A stretch of 64,000 nt of DNA from Oscillospiraceae bacterium (GCA_017415425.1 JAFQGT010000002.1:62001-126000), one strand, 5' to 3'. Positions 50,847-59,873 are shown, counted from the stretch's first letter. Program-made: numbers and translations. Notes: generated from the sequence alone by a model not told the origin.

Positions 50847-51869
50847 TTATCTTTCTGCCTCCTGATTATCTTCGCTGTCTTCTTCCTGCTGGTCTTCTTC
50901 CTGCTGGTCTTCTTCCTGCAGAAGGTCCTGCGGCTCAGAGTTTCTGTTCTTCTTGATCTTTTCCATAATTTGTTCACGGAAGATAAAGAACAGAATGATC
51001 AGCACTGCCAGCAAAATGACAGACATACACAGCCAGCAGATGGGCATACCAAACAGACTTTCCCGCTCTTTTCCGCAGATCAAACAAAGACCGTCCCAGG
51101 CCCCATCCGGTTCTGCGGAATCGCTTCCGGGCTCGCCGTCCAGCCACTTGGCATACAGGGTCATATTGCCATCCACTCTGTCATTTTCAAAATCCCACTT
51201 TTCCGTCAGGTGAATGTCCCTGTACCACCCCTCCAGATGCTTGCCTTCCCGGACAGGGTCAGCAGGGCGTGTGATCAGCTCGCCATAAATTGCAGTAATG
51301 GGGTCGATGGGCGCACCGCCGTTGGTTTCAAATTTAACAACACAATCCGTGGACAGAATCGCTACCACATCGTTGGCAACGCACCTGTAGCTACCGCTGC
51401 CATCAGGCAGGGAGACCAAGAAGTCTTCATTGGTAATTCTGGACACACCGGAAGTACCAATGACTCTCAGCTGGAACGAACCCACCCGAACCTTGGGGCC
51501 CCACAGTTCACCACCGGCGAAGGACAGGAAGTTCATATACAGTTCCTTGTGGTTGTCCACCAGCTCGATATCCGTACTCTGCACGCCATCATACAAAGCC
51601 ACACTGTCCTCTACCAGCTCGAAGAAATCCCGGTCGTAACGGATTTCATCCTGCATAGCGTGCATACTATAAATCTCGTTTTCGTCGGTGCGGTACAGAT
51701 AGAGGGTCACGGTGAGCATATCACCGTTATCGACCTCTAACAGTTCCTTACCGTCAATGGTCAGTTCGTATCGAAATTCCATCTCCTCCTCTGCAGAGGC
51801 AGAGATGCCGCATACCGGCAGCACCAGCGCCACAGCCAGAAGGAACGCGAACAATTTTTTTATGTTCAT
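50847..51869 (-). CDS. Membrane-anchored surface protein with cohesin-like domain and InlB B-type repeat
   Basis: 340 residues from the ATG at 51869 (AAAGGGG RBS). A signal peptide (about 1-25, cleavage near ISASAEE) is followed by a beta-rich domain of about 155 residues that resembles cohesin or carbohydrate-binding modules (VDNGDMLTVTLYLYRT...GSFQLRVIG). An InlB B / Listeria-Bacteroides repeat follows (VKFETNGGAPIDPITAIYGE...GWYRDIHLTEKWDF...LYAKW). After a CxxC...CxxC-like stretch there is one membrane helix (about 270-292) and an acidic Gln/Glu tail facing the cytoplasm (EEDQQEEDQQEED). It probably displays the repeat domain for adhesion; the ligand is unknown. Confidence 0.75.
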   Translation of the reverse strand: MNIKKLFAFLLAVALVLPVCGISASAEEEMEFRYELTIDGKELLEVDNGDMLTVTLYLYRTDENEIYSMHAMQDEIRYDRDFFELVEDSVALYDGVQSTDIELVDNHKELYMNFLSFAGGELWGPKVRVGSFQLRVIGTSGVSRITNEDFLVSLPDGSGSYRCVANDVVAILSTDCVVKFETNGGAPIDPITAIYGELITRPADPVREGKHLEGWYRDIHLTEKWDFENDRVDGNMTLYAKWLDGEPGSDSAEPDGAWDGLCLICGKERESLFGMPICWLCMSVILLAVLIILFFIFREQIMEKIKKNRNSEPQDLLQEEDQQEEDQQEEDSEDNQEAER

Positions 51870-52196
51870 AGAAACCCCTTTCATTGCGTGTTATCCGGAA
51901 GTTTGATGCTGCGCAGCATCCTTTCCTGCCCGGCCGCATTTGTAATTTCCACAGGCAAAACAGGGTGATTCCCCCGATTATGTGTAAATTACCTGCACAT
52001 TTTCCAACGCAATATGCAACTATACTTCCACTTGTATATAGTAGCATATAACCAAGAGAAATTCAACTAAAATCTTATTGCTGCTTTTTTGCAGCATTTT
52101 GGCTGCGCGCAACAGCGCTGTTGATTTCCGGCAGAAAATATGCTATAGTTCATACATTCCACATCATCGGGCAGACCCTTCGAAAAGGAGGATATT
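51870..52196. other. Divergent intergenic region
   Basis: 327 bp without a supported gene. It contains a perfect 16-bp palindrome GATGCTGCGCAGCATC (51905-51920) in the leader of the surface-protein gene and a promoter for the kinase-like gene (TTGATT 52121-52126, 17 bp, TATAGT 52144-52149). Confidence 0.6.
52121..52149 (+). promoter_or_regulatory. Promoter of the kinase-like / ECF / molybdopterin-domain operon
   Basis: TTGATT, 17-bp spacer, TATAGT. Confidence 0.6.
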
Positions 52197-52811
52197 ATGG
52201 CAGAGCAAAAATTGAGCATCTATAAAAGCCGCCGTAACCGTGTCTGTCTGACCCAAACCGACGCAGGGCGGTTTGTTGTAAAAACCTTTTTAGATGAATC
52301 CTGTTTTCAAAAAGAACTGCAGATTTATAAATTGCTGCAAAATAAGGATATCCCCTGCGCGCAAGTGATGGCGGCAGAGGGCAAAACATTGGTGCTGTCA
52401 GAATTACCCGGGCAAACGCTTGTGGAATGTCTGCAGCAGCAGGAGCAAACCGGTGTGCCTGTGTGTGACATTTGGAAAAAGCTTGTGGCTTGGCTGACGG
52501 CATTTCATCAGGAAACCGGTTTTGTGATGATGGATGTCAATCTGCGAAATTTTCTCTATGACGAAAAAACGAAAATGCTATACGGTCTGGATTTTGAAGA
52601 ATGCAGTCCGGACAGTATCATAATTTCTGCGGCAAGCGTTGCGGCGTTTATCCGTACATATCAGCCTGAAAACACACCGCTGAAGCAGGAAATATCAAAA
52701 TATGTTCTGCAGTTGTTTGCACAGAACTACGAAATGGAGGTGGATCGTTTATTCCTGGAGTCCGCGGGACAGGAGGAAAAAATTTTAGCGCGGCGCAAAA
52801 ACAAAATATAA
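52197..52811 (+). CDS. Protein-kinase-like fold phosphotransferase
   Basis: 204 residues. The kinase set is visible: VVK (Lys29), KEL (Glu40), MMDVNLRNFLYD (Asp113 and Asn118, catalytic loop) and YGLDFEEC (Asp132, metal ligand). It lacks a glycine-rich loop signature and is small, like Kdo-kinase or RIO/antibiotic-kinase relatives. The substrate is unknown. It heads a three-gene unit with an ECF S component and a molybdopterin-domain protein, so phosphorylation of a vitamin-like compound is one possibility. AAAAGGAGG lies 8 nt before the ATG. Confidence 0.7.
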   Translation: MAEQKLSIYKSRRNRVCLTQTDAGRFVVKTFLDESCFQKELQIYKLLQNKDIPCAQVMAAEGKTLVLSELPGQTLVECLQQQEQTGVPVCDIWKKLVAWLTAFHQETGFVMMDVNLRNFLYDEKTKMLYGLDFEECSPDSIIISAASVAAFIRTYQPENTPLKQEISKYVLQLFAQNYEMEVDRLFLESAGQEEKILARRKNKI

Positions 52812-52911
52812 ACTTTTTCCGAGCAGTATGCACCTAAGGCTTTGGCTATGGTCTGCTGCCAGGGTGTATTTGGAAACGGATGCGCCTTCCGTATTTGAAA
52901 AGGAGAAAACA

Positions 52912-53466
52912 ATGAAACTAAAAATACCACTCAGTCATCTGATATTTCTGGCGATCTGCATCGCTTTGAGTCTGGTGACAAAGCGGGTAATTTCCCCGAT
53001 TACCAACCTCTTAACGGATTTCCTCAGAGTTCCCGGTGGTGGTGCGGCAACGGCCTTTTCACTGATGTTTTTAGTGATTGCCACCAGTTCAATACAATGG
53101 CCTTTGGCGACGGCAGCGGCAGGATTTGTCCAAAGTCTGCTTGCGCTCAGTATGGGTATGGGCGCCTATCAGGGCGCATTTGCCATTTTGACCTATACGC
53201 TACCGGGCTTGGTCATTGATCTGTTCCGCAAATTTTATCCCCGCAGAGATAACGCCTATTTTTCCCTGTCCTGTGGGGCAGCCAACACTACGGGGGCGCT
53301 CCTGACCAACTTGCTGGTATTCCGGTTGGAAGGCATTTCCTTTCTGCTGTGGATGCTGATCGCCTGTGTCATAGGCCTGCTTGGCGGCCTTTTAGGAGGG
53401 CTGTTATTTCATCGGATTGAACGAATTCCGGAATTTAGAAGGTTTGTTTTATGTCAAGAAAAATAA
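52912..53466 (+). CDS. ECF transporter S component, substrate unknown
   Basis: 184 residues from the ATG at 52912 (AAAAGGAGAAAA RBS). Five to six membrane helices with an S-component look (LIFLAICIALSLVTKRVISPITNLL, FLRVPGGGAATAFSLMFLVIA, GAYQGAFAILTYTLPGLVIDLF). The reading frame overlaps the next gene by 16 nt. Its neighbours point to a cofactor precursor or an ion connected with molybdopterin enzymes, but nothing in the sequence identifies the substrate. Confidence 0.72.
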   Translation: MKLKIPLSHLIFLAICIALSLVTKRVISPITNLLTDFLRVPGGGAATAFSLMFLVIATSSIQWPLATAAAGFVQSLLALSMGMGAYQGAFAILTYTLPGLVIDLFRKFYPRRDNAYFSLSCGAANTTGALLTNLLVFRLEGISFLLWMLIACVIGLLGGLLGGLLFHRIERIPEFRRFVLCQEK

Positions 53467-53936
53467 CCATTGGCATTATTCTTCTGTTTATCGTTACCGG
53501 CATTGTTGGGGCAATCCACTTGATGAATCAGGACGCGGTCGAATGTATGGTGATCACACAGAAGAATCAGCAAGTCGCCGTAACCTTTGACGATCTGAAC
53601 CGGGAAGCATTTTCCGGTAACCTGATCAACGGAAAAGGTGACGTGACATTTCACGAATATACCGGTGTTTTACTGGCAGATCTGTTAAAAAGCAAAGGGA
53701 TTGACCTCACAAATGCTTCCGGGGTGACCGTAACCTCAGCAGACAACTACAGCGTGGTCTTTACTGCGGAAGAAATTCTGCAGGCAGATCGCGTTTATGC
53801 AGCCATCACCGCCGATGGCAAAAAGATCGAGGGAATCGTTCCCGGAAGCGATGGCGTTCAGGTTATCGTTTTTGGAGACCCTAACAGCCGTCGCTGTGTC
53901 CGCTTTGCCCAGAAAATTACAGTCAACATACCATAA
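53451..53936 (+). CDS. Membrane-anchored molybdopterin-oxidoreductase-domain protein (sulfite-oxidase-like fold)
   Basis: 161 residues. One N-terminal anchor helix (about 5-25) is followed by an extracytoplasmic domain. FSGNLINGKGDVTFHEYTGVLLADLLKSKGID and VTVTSADNYSVVFTAEEIL match the Oxidored_molyb (sulfite-oxidase) domain pattern. The catalytic Cys of true SUOX enzymes is not evident in this short version, so it may bind a ligand rather than carry out oxidation. It may act as a partner of the S component encoded just upstream. The coding regions overlap by 16 nt. Confidence 0.68.
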   Translation: MSRKITIGIILLFIVTGIVGAIHLMNQDAVECMVITQKNQQVAVTFDDLNREAFSGNLINGKGDVTFHEYTGVLLADLLKSKGIDLTNASGVTVTSADNYSVVFTAEEILQADRVYAAITADGKKIEGIVPGSDGVQVIVFGDPNSRRCVRFAQKITVNIP

Positions 53937-53941
53937 AACAC

Positions 53942-53980
53942 ATTCCCGGCTATCGATCGGATAGCCGGGAATTTTTTTGC
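53942..53980. terminator. Bidirectional terminator before fdhD
   Basis: ATTCCCGGCTATC pairs with GATAGCCGGGAAT-like sequence (53942-53972) and is followed by TTTTTTT on the plus strand. Confidence 0.85.
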
Positions 53981-53991
53981 AATATCACTGC

Positions 53992-54675
53992 TTATTTTGT
54001 AATGTACTTCCCCTGTTTTACCGAAAAAAGGACTTTCAGTCCCAGTTTTTCGGCTAACATCAGTGCATCGCGGGTGATGACCGCCTTGCTCATAAGACAC
54101 CCGACCTTACAGCGTGCCGCTTTCTTTACTGTCTGCACATTGATTCTGCCGCTGGTAAACATAATGGCACCCTGCAGATCATATCCCGCCAAAACAGCTG
54201 CACCTACTGCCTTATCTATGGCGTTGTGCCGACCGATATCTGTACGCAGAATATGCCAGCCATCGCCTTTTATGACGCATTCGTGGATGCCGTGAGACCG
54301 GATATACTTGTCCGAAGCCAGGTTAAAGAGCGTAAGCATCTCATCGGCAGAAGCGTTTACCGTATGCTGCAGATTGTATTTTTCCGGATGGGCCGGAACA
54401 GCTGTGCCGCCTTGTGCAATAGCCCTATGCCCGTCCCGGGATATTTCCACCGAATCCGTAGAATACCCCTCAGACAAAAGCCATCCCACGCAAAGCTCAT
54501 CCAGTTCATTCGGACTGCAAACAAACCGACACAGCAGCACATCCCCCCGGTAAAGGTCAAGTTCGTGCTCCTCGTTTAATACAACACAGACAGCACTGTG
54601 CAACCCCTCTGAAAAACCCGACAGAATCAATGTGGTCTCATCCGGTCTGTTTGAAAAACAATTCTCTACCTTCAT
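53992..54675 (-). CDS. fdhD: FdhD-type sulfurtransferase for molybdenum/tungsten cofactor insertion
   Basis: 227 residues from the ATG at 54675 (GGGAGA RBS; an in-frame TTG upstream is less likely). Family features include ELDELCVGWLLSEGY, HGIHECVIKGDGW, RTDIGRHNAIDKAVG and FTSGRINVQTVKKAARCKVGCLMSKAVITRDALMLAEKLGL. In E. coli FdhD carries sulfur to the metal of formate dehydrogenase. No fdh gene is here. The only Mo/W enzyme nearby is the AOR at 55511, divergently encoded, so it may serve that or an enzyme elsewhere. Confidence 0.88.
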   Translation of the reverse strand: MKVENCFSNRPDETTLILSGFSEGLHSAVCVVLNEEHELDLYRGDVLLCRFVCSPNELDELCVGWLLSEGYSTDSVEISRDGHRAIAQGGTAVPAHPEKYNLQHTVNASADEMLTLFNLASDKYIRSHGIHECVIKGDGWHILRTDIGRHNAIDKAVGAAVLAGYDLQGAIMFTSGRINVQTVKKAARCKVGCLMSKAVITRDALMLAEKLGLKVLFSVKQGKYITK

Positions 54676-55029
54676 ACAGGCATCTCCCGTAATCAAAGTT
54701 TATCGGAGACAGCCACCCCGCCGCATTTTGCGATGTCAGAACAGCTTTATAACGGTATATTACCCCATATCCTATACGATGTCAACGTTCGCCCCGTCCG
54801 AAAACCCCGGTAATAATTTATCAAAGTGGCCGCACACGCACACCTGAATACGGTGAGAACGGGAATTTTTGACTATTTTCAAATTTCATCGATTTAGAGT
54901 ATTGTTTTTGCATCGTTTATGTTATATACTTTTTAATAGGAAAGCATCTTATGTTCATTGGTGTATTTTCAGCAATGCGGGGATGGGACATTCTATGATC
55001 ATACAGCAAAGGAGAGCAAGTAAAGCGTT
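54676..55029. other. Divergent region between fdhD and the AOR operon
   Basis: 354 bp. The plus-strand promoter TTGTTT (54902-54907), 17 bp, TATACT (54925-54930) should drive the AOR operon. A 15-codon reading frame (54951-54998) with AGGAAAG before it lies in the leader. No molybdenum-cofactor riboswitch pattern was recognised. Confidence 0.55.
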
Positions 55030-55506
55030 ATGAAAAATGACCATATCATTCAGTATCCCGATGAATACAGCCATTGTATCGGCTGCGCCAGCTGTGAGCT
55101 GTTCTGTTCTCTGATTCATAACGGCGTAACGGGTCCTTGCCAAGGCGGCATCCAGCTGGAACTTGGTAAGCTCGATACATTAAAGCACAAGGTATATGTC
55201 TGCGAGCACTGCGAAGATCACCCGTGCTACGAAGCGTGTCCCAAGAAAGATACCGCAATGTGTGTGGACGAAAACGGCATCGTATACATCGTAGAAGAAG
55301 AATGCATCGGTTGCGGCAAGTGCGCCAAATTCTGTAAGCTCACCCCTGCCCGCATCACGATGGACAAGAAAAACCGCAAAGCACACAAATGTGACCTTTG
55401 CCGCACAAGAGAAGAAGGCCCGATTTGCATCCAGCGGTGTCCTGTAGCGTGTCTGGGGTTGGCCTCAAATCCGCTTCCCTATGATCCTCAAAAACAGGAG
55501 GTGTAA
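55030..55506 (+). CDS. Polyferredoxin-type Fe-S electron-transfer subunit of AOR
   Basis: 158 residues with four Cys groups of the HycB/CooF/DMSO-reductase-B type: CIGCASCELFC, CEHCEDHPCYEAC, CIGCGKCAKFC and CDLCR...CIQRCP. It should carry up to four 4Fe-4S clusters and pass electrons from the tungsten enzyme encoded immediately downstream. CAAAGGAGAG lies about 15 nt from the ATG. The two genes are separated by 4 bp. Confidence 0.9.
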   Translation: MKNDHIIQYPDEYSHCIGCASCELFCSLIHNGVTGPCQGGIQLELGKLDTLKHKVYVCEHCEDHPCYEACPKKDTAMCVDENGIVYIVEEECIGCGKCAKFCKLTPARITMDKKNRKAHKCDLCRTREEGPICIQRCPVACLGLASNPLPYDPQKQEV

Positions 55507-55510
55507 AACC

Positions 55511-57616
55511 TTGGCTAAAAAGAAATTATTTCACCAACTTCCCTCCTGCTATGCGGGAAAAATTCTAAAAATCGACCTGACAACCAAGACTACCTCCATC
55601 ATCCCCACCGCTAAGTACGCAAATGATTACATCGGCGGCAGAGCCTTGGCAAACAGATTGTACTGGGATGAATGCAACGGAAAGGGCGTAGAAGCGCTTT
55701 CTGCAGAGAATACCCTCATTTATATGACGGGTCCCCTTGCCGGCACCGGTCTGCCTTATTCCGGTCGTTCGATTATGACCGGCATCTCCGCCAAGAACAT
55801 TCCCGAACAGTATACCCATACCAGCTGCGGCGGCTACTTTGGCTCCGTGCTTAAGTGGGCCGGCTACGACGGTTTTATGGTCACCGGCAAAGCCGACGAA
55901 CTTACATATGTCTTGATCGATGACGATCGTATTTCTTTTGAAAGTGCCGCAGAATTAAAAGGCTGCTATGTCCAGGATACCCAGGAAAAGTTGTTTGACA
56001 AGTACGGAAGGAAGTCTTCCGCCCTGGTCATCGGTCCGGCAGGCGAAAACCGCTGCCGCCACGCATCCATTGTAACCCACGCCGACAGCGCATTTGCAAT
56101 GCCCGGCTTCGGTGCGGTGTGGGGCTACAAGAACTTGAAAGCTGTTGTAGCAAGAGGCACCGGCACCATCGCTCCTATGGATCTGGAAAAGACACTGCAG
56201 ATCCACGCTTGGCGTGATAACCCCCCAAAGGGCATCCCCTATCCGCCCCAGCCTTGCGACAATATTTCTCTGTTGGGCTTTTCAGGTAAGAGTGAGCCGT
56301 ATGCCCTGGAATTCAACTCCTGCAACCCCGGCTGTAATCATATCTGTATGAGCGCCAGAAGCGGTCTGACCAATCCGCTGGATCCCAACGGCAGTAAAAT
56401 CACGATGTCTGGCAAGTGTATGGATCCCTTTGGTTCCATTATGCGGTGTGATAACAATTATCCGCTGGGAGCCTATGTGGATTTTCCAAGACAGTCCGAA
56501 CCCGGAATGTATAAATGGCAAACCCTCACCGTGTGCGACGAAGAGGATCCGTTAAAGGATGAATATCTGCGGAATTACCCCGGCAACCTGCTGAATATGT
56601 GGGGACCGGACTTCGAATTCGGCAAGATGATGATGTGGTGCTGTAACCAGTACGGTCTTGACAAGTGGGATATTTGCTTCTGGCTTTTCACTTGGATGTT
56701 CCAGTGTCAGCTGGAAGGCCTGTTCGATGACGGTAAGGTAGATTTCGGCAGACCTGTGGACTTTACAGATCCACAGTTCGTAAAGTATATTCTGGACTGT
56801 ATGGTCTACCGCAAAGGGCCTATGGGTGATCTGCTGGCAGAAGGCGTTGGCAGAATGATCCGGGCTCTGGGCAAGGAAAAGTACGGCGATACCATCCGGC
56901 ACGGAATCTTCAACAGAGACGGCGAAGAAAGACTGACCCCCGTCAGCTGGGAAACCAGTTGGGGCGAATGCTCTCACTGGCAAGGCAGAGGATTCCAGGG
57001 ATGTGAAAAGAATATCTGGGTTTCGATGAACATTCTGCATATGATCGGTTCCCGGGATGAGGCCAACGGCGCTCATTCTCACGATCACTATGACAACTAC
57101 ATTCAGTATCGGGACGATCCCTGCCACCACCCGCTGATGGTAGACGCGACAGTATACAACATCCGCCGAAACGAGATGAAGGACTCTCTGCTCCTTTGTG
57201 AGTTTAAGGATCCGGATCCCGGCAGACCCGATATGGAACTGGAGATGCTCAAGGCGGCTGCAGGCGTGGATTTGACCACGGAAGAGCTTGACCACATTGC
57301 CGACAGAGGAAAGATCATCGAAAGAGCAATCTTTATGCGTGACCACGGAAGAACCCGTGATATGGAGATCGTTCAGGTATATCCCTGGATGACGTTCCCG
57401 GACCCCTGGGGTGATACGGTAACCTGGGACGAATGGAACGACTTCGTGGATATGTTTTATCAGGATCGCAAATGGGATCTGGAAACCGGCTGGCCCACAA
57501 GGGAAGCCTGGGAAGATTTGGAATTGGACGATATCGCAGACTTTTTCCAAAAAGAAGGGAAAATCCCTGTAGAAAATCCCAATTACGTCAGAAAACCCAA
57601 TCCTTTTCAAAAATAA
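55511..57616 (+). CDS. aor: Tungsten-containing aldehyde ferredoxin oxidoreductase family enzyme
   Basis: 701 residues from a TTG at 55511, 8-10 nt after AGGAGG. The family start GKILKIDLTTKTTS and the tungstopterin-binding region LIYMTGPLAGTGLPYSGRSIMTG...YTHTSCGGYFGSVLKWAGYDG are clear. GPAGEN, GFGAVWGYKNLKAVVARG, and the 4Fe-4S ligands C271/C275/C279 (CNPGCNHIC) with a late Cys (LLLCEFKD) follow. Enzymes of this family oxidise aldehydes to acids with ferredoxin, or reduce acids in reverse. Substrate range cannot be told, but the downstream aminotransferase and amidohydrolase suggest an amino-aldehyde or semialdehyde. Confidence 0.92.
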   Translation: MAKKKLFHQLPSCYAGKILKIDLTTKTTSIIPTAKYANDYIGGRALANRLYWDECNGKGVEALSAENTLIYMTGPLAGTGLPYSGRSIMTGISAKNIPEQYTHTSCGGYFGSVLKWAGYDGFMVTGKADELTYVLIDDDRISFESAAELKGCYVQDTQEKLFDKYGRKSSALVIGPAGENRCRHASIVTHADSAFAMPGFGAVWGYKNLKAVVARGTGTIAPMDLEKTLQIHAWRDNPPKGIPYPPQPCDNISLLGFSGKSEPYALEFNSCNPGCNHICMSARSGLTNPLDPNGSKITMSGKCMDPFGSIMRCDNNYPLGAYVDFPRQSEPGMYKWQTLTVCDEEDPLKDEYLRNYPGNLLNMWGPDFEFGKMMMWCCNQYGLDKWDICFWLFTWMFQCQLEGLFDDGKVDFGRPVDFTDPQFVKYILDCMVYRKGPMGDLLAEGVGRMIRALGKEKYGDTIRHGIFNRDGEERLTPVSWETSWGECSHWQGRGFQGCEKNIWVSMNILHMIGSRDEANGAHSHDHYDNYIQYRDDPCHHPLMVDATVYNIRRNEMKDSLLLCEFKDPDPGRPDMELEMLKAAAGVDLTTEELDHIADRGKIIERAIFMRDHGRTRDMEIVQVYPWMTFPDPWGDTVTWDEWNDFVDMFYQDRKWDLETGWPTREAWEDLELDDIADFFQKEGKIPVENPNYVRKPNPFQK

Positions 57617-57634
57617 CTCAGGAGGAAATGTAAT

Positions 57635-58507
57635 ATGAAAGTTATTCAAGCTGAATTGCTGGTAGATTCCCGCTGTAAGCTGGCAGAAGGACCGATTTAT
57701 GACCACCAGAGAAACGGCCTGTACTGGCTGGACATCGAGGCAAACCGAATCTATTATATGGACCTTTCGTCTGAACGCGTTTTATACATCCAGATGGACC
57801 GCCCCATCGGTTCGATTGTGCTCACCGATAAAGGAAACATTCTGGCAGGTATGGACGACGGCGTTTACTTAATCAACGAACTGCGCTGCGAACCTTACTG
57901 CCTGATGAAAGAAGCAGCCGCAGAAAACATTCGCTTCAACGACGGAAAATGCGACCCAGCCGGCAGATTTATCGTGGGTACTCAGGTAAATCCAAACAAC
58001 GCGGAACTGGGTTGTCTGTTCTCCGTCACCGGCAAAAACACATATGAGGTTCTTTCTTGCGGTTTGGGCTGCTCCAACGGACTTGCCTGGACCACCGACG
58101 GAAAGACGATGTACCACGTTGACAGTCTGGTGCAAACCCCCAGTAAAGTATTCGCGTATGATTACAATGTAGAAACCGGAACTGCAACCAACCGGCGGGA
58201 GATCATCGATTATGCTCCGTTGGCTCAAAAAGGAATCCTGGCAGACGGTATGACAATTGACTGCCAGGGCAATCTCTGGATCGCTGAATGGGGCGGCTAC
58301 GGTGTTGGCTGCTGGGATCCCAGAACCGGAACGAAGATCGCCCACGTTGCCGTTCCTGCAGAAAGAGTTTCCTGTTGCACTTTTGGCGGAGAGGATAACA
58401 AAACCCTGTTCATCACCACCGCCGCAGGAGACGGACAGTATGCCGGCGGCGTCTTCCAGGCGAAAATGGATGTTGCCGGATTCACATCTGTGAATTATTG
58501 TGAATAA
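57635..58507 (+). CDS. SMP-30/gluconolactonase-family protein
   Basis: 290 residues of six-bladed beta-propeller. CKLAEGPIYDHQRNGLYWLDIEANRIYYMD is the usual first blade with the Glu metal ligand, RFNDGKCDPAGRFIVGTQ and NGLAWTTDGKTMYHVDSL give the Asn and Asp ligands, and DGMTIDCQGNLWIAEWGG closes the site. These proteins hydrolyse lactones with a divalent metal. In this operon it could open a lactone or an ester formed from the AOR product. CAGGAGG lies 9 nt before the ATG. Confidence 0.87.
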   Translation: MKVIQAELLVDSRCKLAEGPIYDHQRNGLYWLDIEANRIYYMDLSSERVLYIQMDRPIGSIVLTDKGNILAGMDDGVYLINELRCEPYCLMKEAAAENIRFNDGKCDPAGRFIVGTQVNPNNAELGCLFSVTGKNTYEVLSCGLGCSNGLAWTTDGKTMYHVDSLVQTPSKVFAYDYNVETGTATNRREIIDYAPLAQKGILADGMTIDCQGNLWIAEWGGYGVGCWDPRTGTKIAHVAVPAERVSCCTFGGEDNKTLFITTAAGDGQYAGGVFQAKMDVAGFTSVNYCE

Positions 58508-58554
58508 CAAAACAATTTAAGAAATATAATTTCTAGAGAAAAGAGGAATTTACT

Positions 58555-59841
58555 ATGTCTTTGAGTTATGATCTGATGGAAAGAGCAAGAAAGGTTATCC
58601 CCGGCGGTGTTAACTCCTCCGTTCGCAAAATCGAGCCTAGTTTTGGTTGGAAAACCGCCAAAGGCTCTTATATGTGGGATATGGACGGCAACAAGTATGT
58701 TGACCTGAACGCAGCCTGGGCAGCTTGTATCCTGGGACACCGCCACGATGAAGTGGACGATGCTGTGATTGCAGCCATCAAGGATTGTGACCTGATCGGT
58801 CTTGGCACAACCACTTACGAAGTAGAGCTGGCTGAGAAAATTGTTGAGAATTTCCCCTGCGCAGAACGGGCATTGTTCTCTACCTGCGGTTCTGAAGCAA
58901 CTTACCACGCAATTCGTCTTGCCCGCTCCGCAACAGGCAGAAGTAAAATCATTAAGTTCCAGGGCGGCTATCACGGTTGGCACGATTACGTTTTGAGAAA
59001 CACCTACAACAAAAAAGAAACAATGTATACCCGCGACCTTGGCTCCTCCGGTATGCTCAGCTCCGCTGTGGATGAAACCCTGATCTGCCGTTTCAACGAT
59101 CTTGAGGATGTAGAAAGCAAGATCAAGGCAAATCCCGGTGAGATTGCGGCAATTATTACCGAGCCCGTTGCTTATAATCTTGGCGGCGTGCGGCTTCAGG
59201 ATGAATTCCTGAGAGGTTTGAGAAAGCTTTGCGATGAAAACGGCATTCTGTTGATTTTTGACGAAGTCATCACCGGTCTGCGGGTTGGTATGCACGGTTA
59301 TCAAGGCATTTGCGGCGTAACTCCCGACCTTTGCACCATTGGCAAGGCCATCGGCAACACATATCCCATTGCGGTAACTGCCGGCAAAGCAAAATATATG
59401 GATATGTTCAACACCGCAGAAAAAGGCACTGTGGCTTACGGCGGCACCTTTAACGGTGGTCCCTTTGTTATGGCGGCTTGTCTCAAAACAATGGAAGTTC
59501 TTGAGCGGGAGAATGTACATCAGTATCTGTTTGATCTGGGCGACTACCTGAGAAACGGTATGAACGAGATCTTTAAGCAGCAAGGTTACGAAGCAGAAAT
59601 GACCGGCTACGGCTCTATCAGCATCCCCGTCTTTGGCAAGGGTCCCTTCAATTGTCAGGACGATCTGCACGAAGCCGATATGAAAACTGCTGTTGCATTC
59701 AGAAAAGGTCTCGTAAAGCGGGGATATTACATTGTTCCGGCTGATGTCAAGCGTCTGTGCCTGATGTACTCTCACACCAAAGAAGACATTGACGGTCTGT
59801 TCCAGGTGGCAGAAGATACTTTGAAGGAAATGAAAAAATAA
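58555..59841 (+). CDS. Class III PLP aminotransferase (glutamate-1-semialdehyde aminomutase-like)
   Basis: 428 residues. PGGVNSSVRKIEPSFGW and TCGSEATYHAIRLARSATG are HemL-like. LIFDEVITGLRVG holds the PLP-binding Asp, TIGKAIGNTYPIAV the Schiff-base Lys, and GTFNGGPFVMAA the phosphate loop. True GSA aminomutase would be encoded with hemA/hemB; here it lies in a catabolic-looking operon, so it more likely moves an amino group to or from an aldehyde or keto acid. AGAGGAATTT precedes the ATG. Confidence 0.88.
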   Translation: MSLSYDLMERARKVIPGGVNSSVRKIEPSFGWKTAKGSYMWDMDGNKYVDLNAAWAACILGHRHDEVDDAVIAAIKDCDLIGLGTTTYEVELAEKIVENFPCAERALFSTCGSEATYHAIRLARSATGRSKIIKFQGGYHGWHDYVLRNTYNKKETMYTRDLGSSGMLSSAVDETLICRFNDLEDVESKIKANPGEIAAIITEPVAYNLGGVRLQDEFLRGLRKLCDENGILLIFDEVITGLRVGMHGYQGICGVTPDLCTIGKAIGNTYPIAVTAGKAKYMDMFNTAEKGTVAYGGTFNGGPFVMAACLKTMEVLERENVHQYLFDLGDYLRNGMNEIFKQQGYEAEMTGYGSISIPVFGKGPFNCQDDLHEADMKTAVAFRKGLVKRGYYIVPADVKRLCLMYSHTKEDIDGLFQVAEDTLKEMKK

Positions 59842-59873
59842 CACATACGCAGCGCAATGCTGGAGGGCCAATT

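Noticed and set aside
53992..54675. Formate dehydrogenase locus
   Set aside because: Only the accessory gene fdhD is present; no selenocysteine or Cys formate dehydrogenase gene lies in the window.
54676..55029. Molybdenum/tungsten cofactor riboswitch between fdhD and the AOR operon
   Set aside because: GC-rich patches exist but the ordered conserved blocks of the MOCO aptamer were not found on either strand.
58555..59841. hemL for tetrapyrrole synthesis
   Set aside because: HemL-like motifs are present, but no other heme genes are linked and the operon is catabolic in character, so only a family-level call is given.
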